NCBI RefSeq assembly: GCF_038806765.1
Contig: NZ_CP152389.1
Span: forward strand, 496,001 to 560,000
From: Mucilaginibacter sp. CSA2-8R
GTDB lineage: Bacteria; Bacteroidota; Bacteroidia; Sphingobacteriales; Sphingobacteriaceae
Length of the DNA stretch: 64,000 nt
Direction: 5' to 3'
A program made the position numbers and the translations under genes. The stretch's first letter is position 1, and every line of letters starts with the position of its first letter. Shown one piece after another: positions 45,050-53,763 of this stretch. Under the pieces are notes generated by a model. It saw only the letters and a program-made list of their open reading frames with translations, had not been told where the DNA came from and searched no databases.

Positions 45050-45892
45050 ATGGCAACCGCTCCATCAACACCAACTACTCCTGTTAAAAAAGAAAGCTCA
45101 GGTAACTCAGGCGCTTTCGCTTCTTTAGTTATTCCTATTTGTTTCGTAATCGCCGTATTGCTGTTCATTTTCGTTTTCGGTGATGCAAGCCATTACAAAG
45201 GTGGCGACCCTAAAGGCGAGCCAGTGGATATTTTCGGTACTGTACACAAAGGTGGTCCGATTGTACCAGTATTAATGACCATGTTTTTAATGATGGTTGT
45301 ATTCTCAATTGAGCGTTTTGTTGTTATCGGTAAAGCATCTGGTACTGGTAACGTTGATGCTTTTGTTAGAAAAATCAACGCTTTCTTAAACCAAGGAAAC
45401 ATCGACGCTGCAAGTGCAGAGTGTGATAAACAAAAAGGTTCGGTAGCTAACGTTATCAAATCAGGTTTGAAAAAATACCGCGAAATGGAAGCTGAACCAA
45501 ATCTTGACGTTGACCAAAAAACTTTGGCTATCCAAAAAGATATTGAAGAAGCAACTGCTTTAGAGATGCCGATGTTAGAGCAAAACCTTACCATCATTGC
45601 AACTTTAGTATCAGTAGGTACGCTGGTAGGTTTATTAGGTACGGTGGTAGGTATGATTGGTGCATTCCAAACACTGGCTACTTCTGGTGCTCCTAACCAA
45701 GCTGAGTTATCATCTCACATTTCTGAGGCTTTGATCAACACTGCATTGGGTATTGCTACTTCGGCTTTGTCAATTATTTCTTATAACGTGTTTACGTCTA
45801 AAATTGACAAACTGACTTACGCAATTGATGAGACAGGTTTCAGCATTGTGCAAACATTTGCTGCTTCACATAAAAACAGAACAAGATACTAG
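45050..45892 (+). CDS. exbB: MotA/TolQ/ExbB proton channel protein
   Basis: A 280-residue inner-membrane proton channel that energises TonB (or Tol). The hydrophobic segments are about residues 23-44, 70-88, 183-203 and 225-245. The family block around TLVGLLGTVVGMIGAFQTLA at about 195-214 is conserved, and residues ISEALINTALG follow. An N-terminal extra helix precedes the usual three, common in Bacteroidota. It starts the exbB-exbD-exbD-tonB operon. Confidence 0.93.
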   Translation: MATAPSTPTTPVKKESSGNSGAFASLVIPICFVIAVLLFIFVFGDASHYKGGDPKGEPVDIFGTVHKGGPIVPVLMTMFLMMVVFSIERFVVIGKASGTGNVDAFVRKINAFLNQGNIDAASAECDKQKGSVANVIKSGLKKYREMEAEPNLDVDQKTLAIQKDIEEATALEMPMLEQNLTIIATLVSVGTLVGLLGTVVGMIGAFQTLATSGAPNQAELSSHISEALINTALGIATSALSIISYNVFTSKIDKLTYAIDETGFSIVQTFAASHKNRTRY

Positions 45893-45908
45893 TATTGGTG
45901 CTGCTTAG

Positions 45909-45941
45909 CCGCCGTTATCTGATATAAAGCAGTAACGGCGG
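45909..45941 (+). promoter_or_regulatory. Stable hairpin between exbB and exbD
   Basis: CCGCCGTTA (45909-45917) and TAACGGCGG (45933-45941) form a perfect 9-bp stem with an inner CTG/CAG pairing. There is no T-run, so it is probably not a terminator. A role in stabilising the exbB message, giving more ExbB than ExbD, is possible. Confidence 0.5.
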
Positions 45942-45996
45942 GTAAAGTAAAATGATAAGCCATATTAAGTATTGATTTTAAAGAACCAGAAATAAA

Positions 45997-46605
45997 ATGC
46001 CTAGAGTAAAAATTCCAAGAAAGAGTACGTCAATCGATATGACGGCTATGTGTGACGTAGCCTTCCTTTTGCTTACCTTCTTTATATTAACGGCAAAACC
46101 TAAAGTAGAAGATCCGGTTCCGGTGGATACTCCGGGGTCAGCTTCGCAAGTTCTTTTGCCTGAAAGCGATATTGCAACCCTTACTATTGGTGGTAAAGGA
46201 AAGGTGTTTTTTGGTGTCGAAGGCTTCGAGGTACGCAAGCAATTGCTTCAGCGTATGGGCGACAGATATAAAATTGCTTTTACACCTAAAGAAGTTGAGC
46301 GTTTTGCGGTAATGCCAAGCATAGGTGTTCCTATTAGCCTTGCAAAGCAATACATCGATCTTGATGGTGATCAGCGTAAAGAATATAAAGCGCCGGGTAT
46401 ACCTACAGATTCGGTTAGCAACGAGTTATTTAACTGGATTAAAGAAGCGCGTATCGTAAACAGAAACATATCAGGTAAAGAATTGCGTATCACTATTAAA
46501 GGTGACAGCAAAGAAGAGTACCCGACAATACAGCGTATTATTGCCATATTGCAAAAGCAGGAAGTAAACAAATTTAGTTTAATTACATCATTAAGAGGAA
46601 AATAA
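45997..46605 (+). CDS. exbD: ExbD/TolR biopolymer transport protein, first copy
   Basis: A 202-residue ExbD with basic N-terminus (RVKIPRKSTSIDM), one membrane helix (about 17-35; MCDVAFLLLTFFILT with the proton-relay Asp D20 region), and a periplasmic domain. It is longer than the second copy. ExbD dimers interact with the ExbB pentamer to drive TonB. It is followed after 4 bp by the second exbD. Confidence 0.92.
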   Translation: MPRVKIPRKSTSIDMTAMCDVAFLLLTFFILTAKPKVEDPVPVDTPGSASQVLLPESDIATLTIGGKGKVFFGVEGFEVRKQLLQRMGDRYKIAFTPKEVERFAVMPSIGVPISLAKQYIDLDGDQRKEYKAPGIPTDSVSNELFNWIKEARIVNRNISGKELRITIKGDSKEEYPTIQRIIAILQKQEVNKFSLITSLRGK

Positions 46606-46609
46606 TAAG

Positions 46610-47152
46610 ATGGCAGAATTAGACACCTCCGGTGGGGGTAAGAAGAAGGGTGGAAAAGTAAGAAGTAAGAAACAATCAACACGCGTGGATTTAACAGCCA
46701 TGGTTGATTTGGCTTTCTTACTGGTAACTTTCTTCATGCTTACTACTACCCTGTCAAAAGCGAAAGCCATGGATTTGGCTATGCCGGATAAAAATGAAGA
46801 GAAGCCAGACGACCAGGAGCCTATTGCAGCATCAAGAACGGTAACTGTTCTTTTAGGTGCCGACAACAGGTTAGAATGGTTTGTAGGTGTACCAACAGAA
46901 CCTAAATCAGCTCCAACGGTTGATAATTATGGTAAAGATGGCATCCGTAAAGTGTTAATTGAAAAGGGCGCAGAAATCAAACGTACAACCGGAAAGGACA
47001 TGTATGTAATTATTAAGCCAAGCGATAAGTCAATCTACAAAAATATGATTGATATTATTGATGAATTAAATATTACAAACAATAAACTATACTCTATTGT
47101 AGATATCACGCCGGTCGAGATTGATTTACTGAAACGAGAAAAGATTTATTAA
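46610..47152 (+). CDS. exbD: ExbD/TolR biopolymer transport protein, second copy
   Basis: A 180-residue ExbD paralogue: a glycine- and lysine-rich start, then STRVDLTAMVDLAFLLVTFFML with the conserved aspartate in the membrane helix, followed by a periplasmic domain. Tandem exbD genes are usual in Bacteroidota TonB operons and suggest a heterodimeric or mixed ExbD. It starts 4 bp after the first exbD and ends 33 bp before tonB. Confidence 0.92.
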   Translation: MAELDTSGGGKKKGGKVRSKKQSTRVDLTAMVDLAFLLVTFFMLTTTLSKAKAMDLAMPDKNEEKPDDQEPIAASRTVTVLLGADNRLEWFVGVPTEPKSAPTVDNYGKDGIRKVLIEKGAEIKRTTGKDMYVIIKPSDKSIYKNMIDIIDELNITNNKLYSIVDITPVEIDLLKREKIY

Positions 47153-47185
47153 TTAACAAATAAGTAGATTTAAAAAAGATAAATC

Positions 47186-48031
47186 ATGGCTATTTTAGGA
47201 TCAAAATTAGACATACTGAAACCTGAATGGCTTGATGTTGTTTTTAATGATAGAAACAAGGCTTACGGTGCCTACGAGTTACGTAAAAGTAACCCGAAAA
47301 ATACAGCTAAAGCGTTATTTATAACTCTTATACTGTTTATTTTGGCCGTTTCGATGCCTACTATTATTAACAAGATCAAAGGTTTTATACCTAAGCCAAA
47401 GGAAAAAATTAAAATTGAGGAAGTAGTGCTTGCACAACCTCCACCGTTAAACGAAAAAGAGCCGCCACCGCCGCCACCGCCAAGCCCTGAGCCGCAAAAG
47501 CCAAAAGTGGATCAGGTACGTTTCCCGCCTCCAGTAGTAAAGCCAGATGAGCAGGTTCGTGAAAAAGATCCACCAAGTCAGGAAGATTTGAAAGTTGCTG
47601 ACCCAGGTCCAAAAGACATCAAAGGTGACCCTTCTCAAACCGTTCGTATTGATGAGCCGGTTGGTAACGCTCCGGTTAGCGCTGCGGTAGTTGAAGCTAA
47701 CCCAAATGAAATCTTTACCTCGGTAGAAGTTTTACCAGCTTTCCCTGGCGGTTTAGAAGGTTTTGGTAAGTATCTTAACAAAGCCTTACGTTACCCTTCA
47801 GTAGCTCAGGAAAACGGTGTACAAGGCCGTGTAAACGTTACCTTCGTTGTTGAACGTGATGGTAGCTTAACGGACATTAAACCAATTGGTCGCCAATTAG
47901 GCTCCGGTTTAGAAGAAGAAGCGGTACGCGTATTAAAATCTGCACCGAAGTGGACGCCTGGACGTCAAAATGGTCGCCCGGTTCGTGTACAGTATACCGT
48001 GCCAATTGTATTTACATTAGCAGATCAATAA
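47186..48031 (+). CDS. tonB: Energy transducer TonB
   Basis: A 281-residue TonB-family protein: an N-terminal membrane helix (about 50-66), a proline-rich spacer (about 85-150 with a run of PPPPPPP) and a C-terminal TonB domain (about 185-280, PAFPGGLEGFGKYLNKALRY ... KWTPGRQNGRPV). It carries the proton-motive signal to outer-membrane receptors such as the barrel protein at 11286. A hairpin resembling a terminator lies just after it inside the next ORF. Confidence 0.93.
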   Translation: MAILGSKLDILKPEWLDVVFNDRNKAYGAYELRKSNPKNTAKALFITLILFILAVSMPTIINKIKGFIPKPKEKIKIEEVVLAQPPPLNEKEPPPPPPPSPEPQKPKVDQVRFPPPVVKPDEQVREKDPPSQEDLKVADPGPKDIKGDPSQTVRIDEPVGNAPVSAAVVEANPNEIFTSVEVLPAFPGGLEGFGKYLNKALRYPSVAQENGVQGRVNVTFVVERDGSLTDIKPIGRQLGSGLEEEAVRVLKSAPKWTPGRQNGRPVRVQYTVPIVFTLADQ

Positions 48032-48040
48032 CAGTAATTA

Positions 48041-48268
48041 ATGTTAAATTCTGATTCTGATAAACAAAAATCGCCCCTAAGGCGGTTTTTGTTTATTTTA
48101 GGGGCAGCCTTCTTTGTGGTTGTTGTCATATTAGGTTTGATGATAATGTTTTGGGATAAGCTTCCACTCCAGTTATCACAAACGCAGCGCTACACCTTTG
48201 GAGGGCTGTTTATTTTATACGGTGTATTACGTTTCGTTCGTATTTTCAGAACAGATACAGGTCAATGA
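48041..48268 (+). CDS. Small membrane protein between tonB and pstS-like gene
   Basis: A 75-residue protein with a basic stretch (KSPLRRF) and two hydrophobic helices (about 17-42 and 53-64). Residues LQLSQTQRYTFGGLFILYGV are seen. It overlaps the next gene by 4 bases (ATGA), suggesting coupling. Its codons 9-17 form a terminator-like hairpin, so it may be translated only when the transcript reads through; see the finding on the two-state RNA. Unknown function. Confidence 0.7.
   Translation: MLNSDSDKQKSPLRRFLFILGAAFFVVVVILGLMIMFWDKLPLQLSQTQRYTFGGLFILYGVLRFVRIFRTDTGQ
48065..48105 (+). terminator. Intragenic terminator-like hairpin with competing fold
   Basis: CAAAAATCGCC (48065-48075) and GGCGGTTTTTG (48081-48091) form an 11-bp stem with a 5-nt loop and a T-rich tail, an intrinsic terminator by shape. 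GCCCCTAA (48073-48080) and TTAGGGGC (48098-48105) form a perfect 8-bp alternative stem that would break the first. The element lies 34-74 bp after the tonB stop, within the coding sequence of the small ORF. Confidence 0.6.
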
Positions 48269-49179
48269 TTAAATGTTTTAAGTTTACATTTTTTGGGTTA
48301 GCTGTAATCATAGCTTTGGCAACCTGCCGCCAGCAACCTACTCTACGTGCAAAAGGCGAAGACACTTTTATAACTGGCAAGGCCCAGTTTTTGGCCGACG
48401 AGTCTTTTGAGCCGATACTTGAGCAACAGGCTTACGTATTTAAAGCACTGTACCCTGAAGCCAAACCTCAGTTTATCTATAAGTCGGAAAACGATTTGCT
48501 GCGGCTCTTTTTAAACGACAGCATTAGGGTTGCTATCATGTCGCGCGATTTGAAGCCGAATGAATTGCAAATTTTAAAAAACCGAAACCTTGCACCAGCA
48601 GTTAATCGTTTTGCAATTGATGCGATTGTGCTTATTGTAAACGAAAAGTCGGCTGACACGTTAATAACGGTTAATCAAATCAAACAGATGCTTAGCGGCA
48701 AAATCAACACTGATAAGAACATCGTTTTTGATAACCCTAACTCAAGTTTGGTAAGATATTTGAAAGATTTTTCTGGAAATGAGCTAAAACAGAAAAATAT
48801 TTATGCACTAAAATCAAATAAAGACGTTATTACTTACGTAAGTGAGCACCCAAACTCTATAGGAATTGTAGGGTTCAGTTGGTTAGACGATCCGGATAAG
48901 GATTATGCTGATGCAGTAAGCAAGGTAAAAGTAGTAGGCGTACGAGATGAGAATAATGACAAAGCGCCGACCGAATACTTTAAACCATCACAAGAAACGT
49001 TAGCTCTAAAACAATATCCGCTTAGTCGTGGTCTGTATATCCTGGACAGTTCAGGAAAGATGGGTTTAGCAGCAGGTTTTGCTGCTTTTATGAAAAGCGA
49101 CAAAGGACAACGGATAATTTTGAAATCAGGTTTATTGCCTGATTCTATCCCGCAGAGGGAAATGATTTTGAAAAAGTAA
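48265..49179 (+). CDS. PstS-like substrate-binding lipoprotein
   Basis: A 304-residue lipoprotein with lipobox LATC (C21 region). It has the periplasmic phosphate-binding protein fold (PstS family): KAQFLADESFEPILEQ, SRDLKPNE, and VNRFAIDAIVLIVNEKSAD are typical. No pst permease or ATPase genes are adjacent; instead it lies after tonB, as in many Bacteroidota. Its ligand and partner are not known. Overlaps the small upstream gene by 4 bases. Confidence 0.86.
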   Translation: MIKCFKFTFFGLAVIIALATCRQQPTLRAKGEDTFITGKAQFLADESFEPILEQQAYVFKALYPEAKPQFIYKSENDLLRLFLNDSIRVAIMSRDLKPNELQILKNRNLAPAVNRFAIDAIVLIVNEKSADTLITVNQIKQMLSGKINTDKNIVFDNPNSSLVRYLKDFSGNELKQKNIYALKSNKDVITYVSEHPNSIGIVGFSWLDDPDKDYADAVSKVKVVGVRDENNDKAPTEYFKPSQETLALKQYPLSRGLYILDSSGKMGLAAGFAAFMKSDKGQRIILKSGLLPDSIPQREMILKK

Positions 49180-49210
49180 CATCTTAACTAAAACTATAAA
49201 ATTGAGGCAC

Positions 49211-50920
49211 ATGACTAATTTGAAAAGTAAAGTAGCTGGAGCAGCCGTAGGCCTGGTATTTATAGGTTCATCAGTTTTTGCGCAGAGTCTTGCCGACGCC
49301 AAGAAAGCTATTGACGCCGAACAATATCAGAAAGCTAAGTCGATGCTAAAAAATCTGACAGCTTCTCAACCAACTAAAGACGAGAATTTCTTTTACCTGG
49401 GCTGGGTTTATCTTCAAGAAGATTACGCAGATTCTGCCAAGGCAGCTTTTAGCAAAGGTATAGCAGCTAATCCAAAATCAGCATTAAACTATGCAGGTTT
49501 AGGTGCGGTTGCAAGGGTTAATAAAGACCAGGCCGGTGCACAAAGTAACTTCAATCAGGCTACTACATTGGCTGGTAAAGACTCTAAACCATATGTATAC
49601 GTAGGTGAGGCTTACATGCTTGATCCTAACCCGGATGCTAATGCAGCTATTGCTGTTTTAAATAAAGGTATTGCTGTAAATAGCAAAGATCCTGAATTGT
49701 TTATTGCTTTAGGTGATGCGTACCGGTCACAGCTAAAAAGTAATGAGGCTTATAAAGCTTATGCAGACGCGCTTAACTTAAATCCAAAATCGGCAGCAGC
49801 TAAAGTAGCCACTGGTGTGCTTTGGAGATATGCTAACAACTGGGAAGACTCTGAGAAAGAGTTTAAAGATGCCTTAGCCATTGATCCAAACTTTGGTCCG
49901 GCTTACCGCGAGTGGGCTGAAACTGACGTACGCTGGGCACAAAAAGTTCCTGCTCAAGCTTCGGCAAAAATCAACGAATCTGTTGAGCAGTATCGTAAAT
50001 TCATGAATTTAACTGATAACTCAGTAGAGTCACGTTTACGTTATGCCGACTTTTTATACCAAGCCGGTAAATTTAAAGATTTACAAACCGAGGCAACTAC
50101 TTTAACACAGGCTAAAAATGCTAATGCAAGAGCTTATCGTTATTTGGGTTACGCCGCATACGAAAACAATGACCCGGCCACTGCTAAAACAGCATTAAAT
50201 ACCTGGTTATCCAAAGCTGATCCTAAACGGGTTATTCCTTATGATTATTATTATTTAGGCCGTATTCAGTTAAAAGACAAAGATACTACTGCTGCGCTCC
50301 AGACCTTGGAAAAAACCGTGCAACTGGACAGCACTATGGGTGATTTGTATGCAGACATTGCTAAGATATATTACGCAAAACGTGATTATCAAAAAGCAGG
50401 TGATGCTTATCAGAAGTATACTGCTAAGTCAAAAAATGCTAAATTAAACGATTATTTTGCTCAAGGTTTTAGCTACTACTATGCTTATGGTGATCAGCTT
50501 TCGAGCAAAGCTACTCCAAAACCAGTAGCTGATACCATGTTATTAGTAAAAGCCGATTCTGCTTTCTCACATATACAAAATGCTTTAACCACGCCTAACC
50601 CTACGGTTACGCTTTACAGAGCACGTTTGTACGATTTAAAAGAGAAAGACCGCAACAACATTGTAGGTTATGCCAGGCCTTATTATGAAAAGCTGATTTC
50701 AATCTTATCTGCTAAACAGCCAATAGCTGATGCAGACAAAAAGAATTTAGCTGAGGCTTACGCTTACTTAGGTGCTTTTGCCGAATACAAAGAAAAGGAC
50801 AATGCTAAGGCTACCGAAAATTATACTAAAGCCCGTGAGTATGACCCAACCAACAAACAGGTGCAGTTCTTCTTCCAGAAAAAGAGCGCTCCGGCCAAGT
50901 CGACTTCAAAAGGTAAATAA
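49211..50920 (+). CDS. Exported TPR-repeat protein
   Basis: A 569-residue protein with a signal peptide (to SVFAQ). ATG at 49211 is chosen over a TTG at 49202. At least ten tetratricopeptide-type helical pairs cover most of the length (e.g. AYKAYADALNLNPKSAAA, DAYQKYTAKSKNAK). It is last in the exbB-tonB operon and followed by a terminator. Such TPR proteins beside TonB systems may organise envelope complexes; the partner is unknown. Confidence 0.88.
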   Translation: MTNLKSKVAGAAVGLVFIGSSVFAQSLADAKKAIDAEQYQKAKSMLKNLTASQPTKDENFFYLGWVYLQEDYADSAKAAFSKGIAANPKSALNYAGLGAVARVNKDQAGAQSNFNQATTLAGKDSKPYVYVGEAYMLDPNPDANAAIAVLNKGIAVNSKDPELFIALGDAYRSQLKSNEAYKAYADALNLNPKSAAAKVATGVLWRYANNWEDSEKEFKDALAIDPNFGPAYREWAETDVRWAQKVPAQASAKINESVEQYRKFMNLTDNSVESRLRYADFLYQAGKFKDLQTEATTLTQAKNANARAYRYLGYAAYENNDPATAKTALNTWLSKADPKRVIPYDYYYLGRIQLKDKDTTAALQTLEKTVQLDSTMGDLYADIAKIYYAKRDYQKAGDAYQKYTAKSKNAKLNDYFAQGFSYYYAYGDQLSSKATPKPVADTMLLVKADSAFSHIQNALTTPNPTVTLYRARLYDLKEKDRNNIVGYARPYYEKLISILSAKQPIADADKKNLAEAYAYLGAFAEYKEKDNAKATENYTKAREYDPTNKQVQFFFQKKSAPAKSTSKGK

Positions 50921-50946
50921 GTTTTAATTATAAAAATAGTATATTG

Positions 50947-50973
50947 AGGCCGCACAGAAGTGCGGCCTTTTTT
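50947..50973 (+). terminator. Terminator of the TonB operon
   Basis: Stem AGGCCGCA / TGCGGCCT with a 6-nt loop followed by a T-run, 27 bp after the TPR gene stop and 31 bp before nuoA. Confidence 0.92.
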
Positions 50974-51003
50974 GTTATTTAGGGCCGCCAATTATTTTGT
51001 ATT

Positions 51004-51375
51004 ATGGAAGCACAAAGTTTACCGGTTAACTATTTACCGATAATCATTCAAATGGTAGTAGCCATAGGTTTTGTGGTAACTACAATGTTTTTTACCCACA
51101 AATTGGGTCCTAAACGTCAAACCGCCGATAAGTTAACACCTTTTGAGTCGGGTATTGAGGTAGTGGGTAACGCACGTACGCCGGTATCCATTAAGTATTT
51201 CCTGGTAGCTATTCTGTTTGTGCTATTTGATGTGGAGGTGATATTTATGTATCCATGGGCTGTGAATTTTAAACAGATGGGTACTGAAGGTCTTATTGAG
51301 ATGTTCATCTTTATGGGCACGCTGCTTTTAGGGTTTATTTACGTACTTAAAAAAGGCGCACTCGATTGGAATTGA
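51004..51375 (+). CDS. nuoA: NADH-quinone oxidoreductase subunit A
   Basis: A 123-residue membrane subunit of complex I. It has three membrane helices (about 8-30, 60-80, 95-115) and conserved FESGIEVVGNARTPVSIKYFLVAILF and DVEVIFMYPWAV. It begins the nuo operon, just downstream of the TonB-operon terminator. Confidence 0.96.
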   Translation: MEAQSLPVNYLPIIIQMVVAIGFVVTTMFFTHKLGPKRQTADKLTPFESGIEVVGNARTPVSIKYFLVAILFVLFDVEVIFMYPWAVNFKQMGTEGLIEMFIFMGTLLLGFIYVLKKGALDWN

Positions 51376-51492
51376 GGTAGTTTAGATTTATTCTAAATAT
51401 AGCCTTGTCTATATTACACTATGCTTAATGACGTTTATAATAATAAATTTGTAAGCATCCGTATTACGGATAACCAAAGCAATTATTAACCA

Positions 51493-52035
51493 ATGAGTGA
51501 TGTTCAAATTGTAAACGCCCCACCGGGTGTTGAAGGTTCGGGATTTTTTGCAACTTCATTAGACAAGGCCATTGGCCTGGCTCGTTCGCATTCGTTGTGG
51601 CCGCTGCCGTTTGCTACCTCTTGCTGCGGTATTGAGTTTATGGCTACGATGGGGTCGCATTATGATTTGTCGCGTTTTGGCGCAGAGCGCTTGAGCTTTT
51701 CTCCGCGTCAGGCGGACTTATTAATGGTCATGGGCACTATATCCAAAAAGATGGCACCGGTTTTACGTCAGGTATATTTACAAATGGCCGAGCCCCGCTG
51801 GGTGATGGCTGTAGGTGCCTGCGCGTCAAGCGGCGGTATATTTGATACTTACTCAGTACTGCAAGGTATTGATGAGGTAATACCGGTAGATGTTTATGTG
51901 CCTGGTTGCCCGCCGCGTCCGGAAGCAATTATTGATGGTTTTATGAATATTCAAAAACTGGTACAAACAGAATCTTTGCGTCGCAGGGAATCGCCGGAGT
52001 ACCAGAAACTATTAGCACAATACGGAATCCAGTAA
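51493..52035 (+). CDS. nuoB: NADH-quinone oxidoreductase subunit B
   Basis: A 180-residue subunit carrying the N2 [4Fe-4S] cluster. The ligand cysteines are visible in FATSCCGIEFMA, VGACASSGG and YVPGCPPRPEA. It is separated from nuoA by 117 bp that contain TAAATTTG (51444-51451), a possible -7 element for an internal promoter; no good -33 partner was seen. Confidence 0.97.
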   Translation: MSDVQIVNAPPGVEGSGFFATSLDKAIGLARSHSLWPLPFATSCCGIEFMATMGSHYDLSRFGAERLSFSPRQADLLMVMGTISKKMAPVLRQVYLQMAEPRWVMAVGACASSGGIFDTYSVLQGIDEVIPVDVYVPGCPPRPEAIIDGFMNIQKLVQTESLRRRESPEYQKLLAQYGIQ

Positions 52036-52539
52036 ATGGGTACATTAAATAACGAAATACTTTTACAGCAGTTTACCGCACAGTTTGGCGAAAGGGTAAA
52101 GTTTGTAGGCGAGCCTTACGGCTTAGTTACTGTTGAAACTGACCGTAATCAAATCATCGACGTTCTTACTTTTTTAAAGAACGATGCGCAGTTACAATTT
52201 GTCTATTTAACTGATATTACTGCTATTCATTACCCGGAACAGGAAAATTCCATCGGTGTAATTTACCACTTGCACAGTTTAGTACATAACGTACGCATCC
52301 GGCTTAAGGTGTTTTTACCCGAAGGTGATGTACGCATCCCGACCGCTTCGGTATTGTGGAACGGCGCCAACTGGATGGAACGGGAGACGTATGACTTTTT
52401 TGGCGTCGATTTTGAAGGGCACCCGAATCTGGTTCGTATCCTCAATGTTGACGACATGACGGTATTTCCGATGCGCAAAGAGTACCCGCTCGAGGATCCT
52501 AACCGGGTAGACAAGAAAGATTTTTATTTTGGAAGATAG
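52036..52539 (+). CDS. nuoC: NADH-quinone oxidoreductase subunit C
   Basis: A 167-residue peripheral-arm subunit. Conserved segments are LTDITAIHYPEQ and the C-terminal WMERETYDFFGVDFEGHPNL and RILNVDDM. It begins immediately after the nuoB stop. Separate from nuoD (not fused as in some bacteria). Confidence 0.95.
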   Translation: MGTLNNEILLQQFTAQFGERVKFVGEPYGLVTVETDRNQIIDVLTFLKNDAQLQFVYLTDITAIHYPEQENSIGVIYHLHSLVHNVRIRLKVFLPEGDVRIPTASVLWNGANWMERETYDFFGVDFEGHPNLVRILNVDDMTVFPMRKEYPLEDPNRVDKKDFYFGR

Positions 52540-52542
52540 ACT

Positions 52543-53763
52543 ATGCAGAATTTTCCTTCATTAAATACAAATACCGATACTAACTTACAAAGCGAATTGT
52601 CGACCCTTAACTTAGGGCCAACGCATCCTGCTACGCATGGAGTTTTCCAAAATGTGTTGCAATTGGATGGTGAACGCATTGTTAGTGGCGTATCTACTAT
52701 AGGTTATATACATCGGGCTTTTGAAAAAATTTCGGAGCACCGTCCGTTTTATCAAATCACGCCTTTAACCGACCGTTTGAATTATTGCTCGGCACCCATT
52801 AACAATATGGGCTGGCACATGACGGTAGAAAAGCTGTTAAACATCACTACACCTAAGCGTGTTGATTACATGCGCGTAATTATTATGGAACTGGCTCGCA
52901 TTGCCGACCATATTATTTGTAACGGTGTATTGGGTGTAGATACTGGAGCTTTCACCGGCTTTTTATACATGATGGAATATCGTGAAGCCATCTACGAAAT
53001 TTACGAGGAAGTTTGCGGTTCACGACTGACGACCAACGTTGGGCGTCTGGGCGGCTTTGAGCGTAATTTTAACGAGATTGCTTTTGCCAAAATCAATAAG
53101 TTTCTGGCCGATTTTCCGAAAGTGTTAAAAGAGTTTGAATCGCTGTTTAATCGTAACCGGATATTTATTGATCGTACCAGGGGCGTTGCACCGGTTAGTG
53201 TTGAGGATGCCCTGAGCTATAGCTGGAGTGGCCCGTTGCTGCGTGCGGCTGGTGTTGATTATGATGTACGCGCCATGAACCCGTACAGCTCTTATGAAGA
53301 CTTTGATTTTGAAGTGCCTGTAGGTACCAGCGGCGACGTATACGACCGGTATTTGGTTCGTAACGAAGAAATGTGGCAAAGCCTGCGCTTGATACAACAG
53401 GCGCTGGATAAGATACAGAAAGAAGATCCGACAATATTTCATGCAGATGTACCGGAATTTTACCTGCCTCCTAAAGAGGAAGTGTACAACAATATGGAAG
53501 CGCTGATTTATCACTTTAAAATAGTGATGGGAGAAATACCCACACCGGTTGGCGAAGTATACCATTCGGTAGAAGGTGCTAACGGCGAGTTAGGATTTTA
53601 TCTGGTTAATGATGGCGGACGTTCGCCTTACCGTCTGCATTTCCGCAGGCCAAGCTTTATCAATTACTCCATGTATGCTGATATGAGCCGTGGCATGTTA
53701 CTGTCTGATGCGATTATCAACATGAGTAGCTTAAACGTTATTGCAGGAGAGTTAGATGCTTAG
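52543..53763 (+). CDS. nuoD: NADH-quinone oxidoreductase subunit D
   Basis: A 406-residue 49-kDa subunit forming part of the quinone site. The family motif LNLGPTHPATHGVFQ and the conserved FYQITPLTDRLNYCSAPINN are visible, ending in the typical IAGELDA. Its end overlaps nuoE by 8 bases. Confidence 0.97.
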   Translation: MQNFPSLNTNTDTNLQSELSTLNLGPTHPATHGVFQNVLQLDGERIVSGVSTIGYIHRAFEKISEHRPFYQITPLTDRLNYCSAPINNMGWHMTVEKLLNITTPKRVDYMRVIIMELARIADHIICNGVLGVDTGAFTGFLYMMEYREAIYEIYEEVCGSRLTTNVGRLGGFERNFNEIAFAKINKFLADFPKVLKEFESLFNRNRIFIDRTRGVAPVSVEDALSYSWSGPLLRAAGVDYDVRAMNPYSSYEDFDFEVPVGTSGDVYDRYLVRNEEMWQSLRLIQQALDKIQKEDPTIFHADVPEFYLPPKEEVYNNMEALIYHFKIVMGEIPTPVGEVYHSVEGANGELGFYLVNDGGRSPYRLHFRRPSFINYSMYADMSRGMLLSDAIINMSSLNVIAGELDA

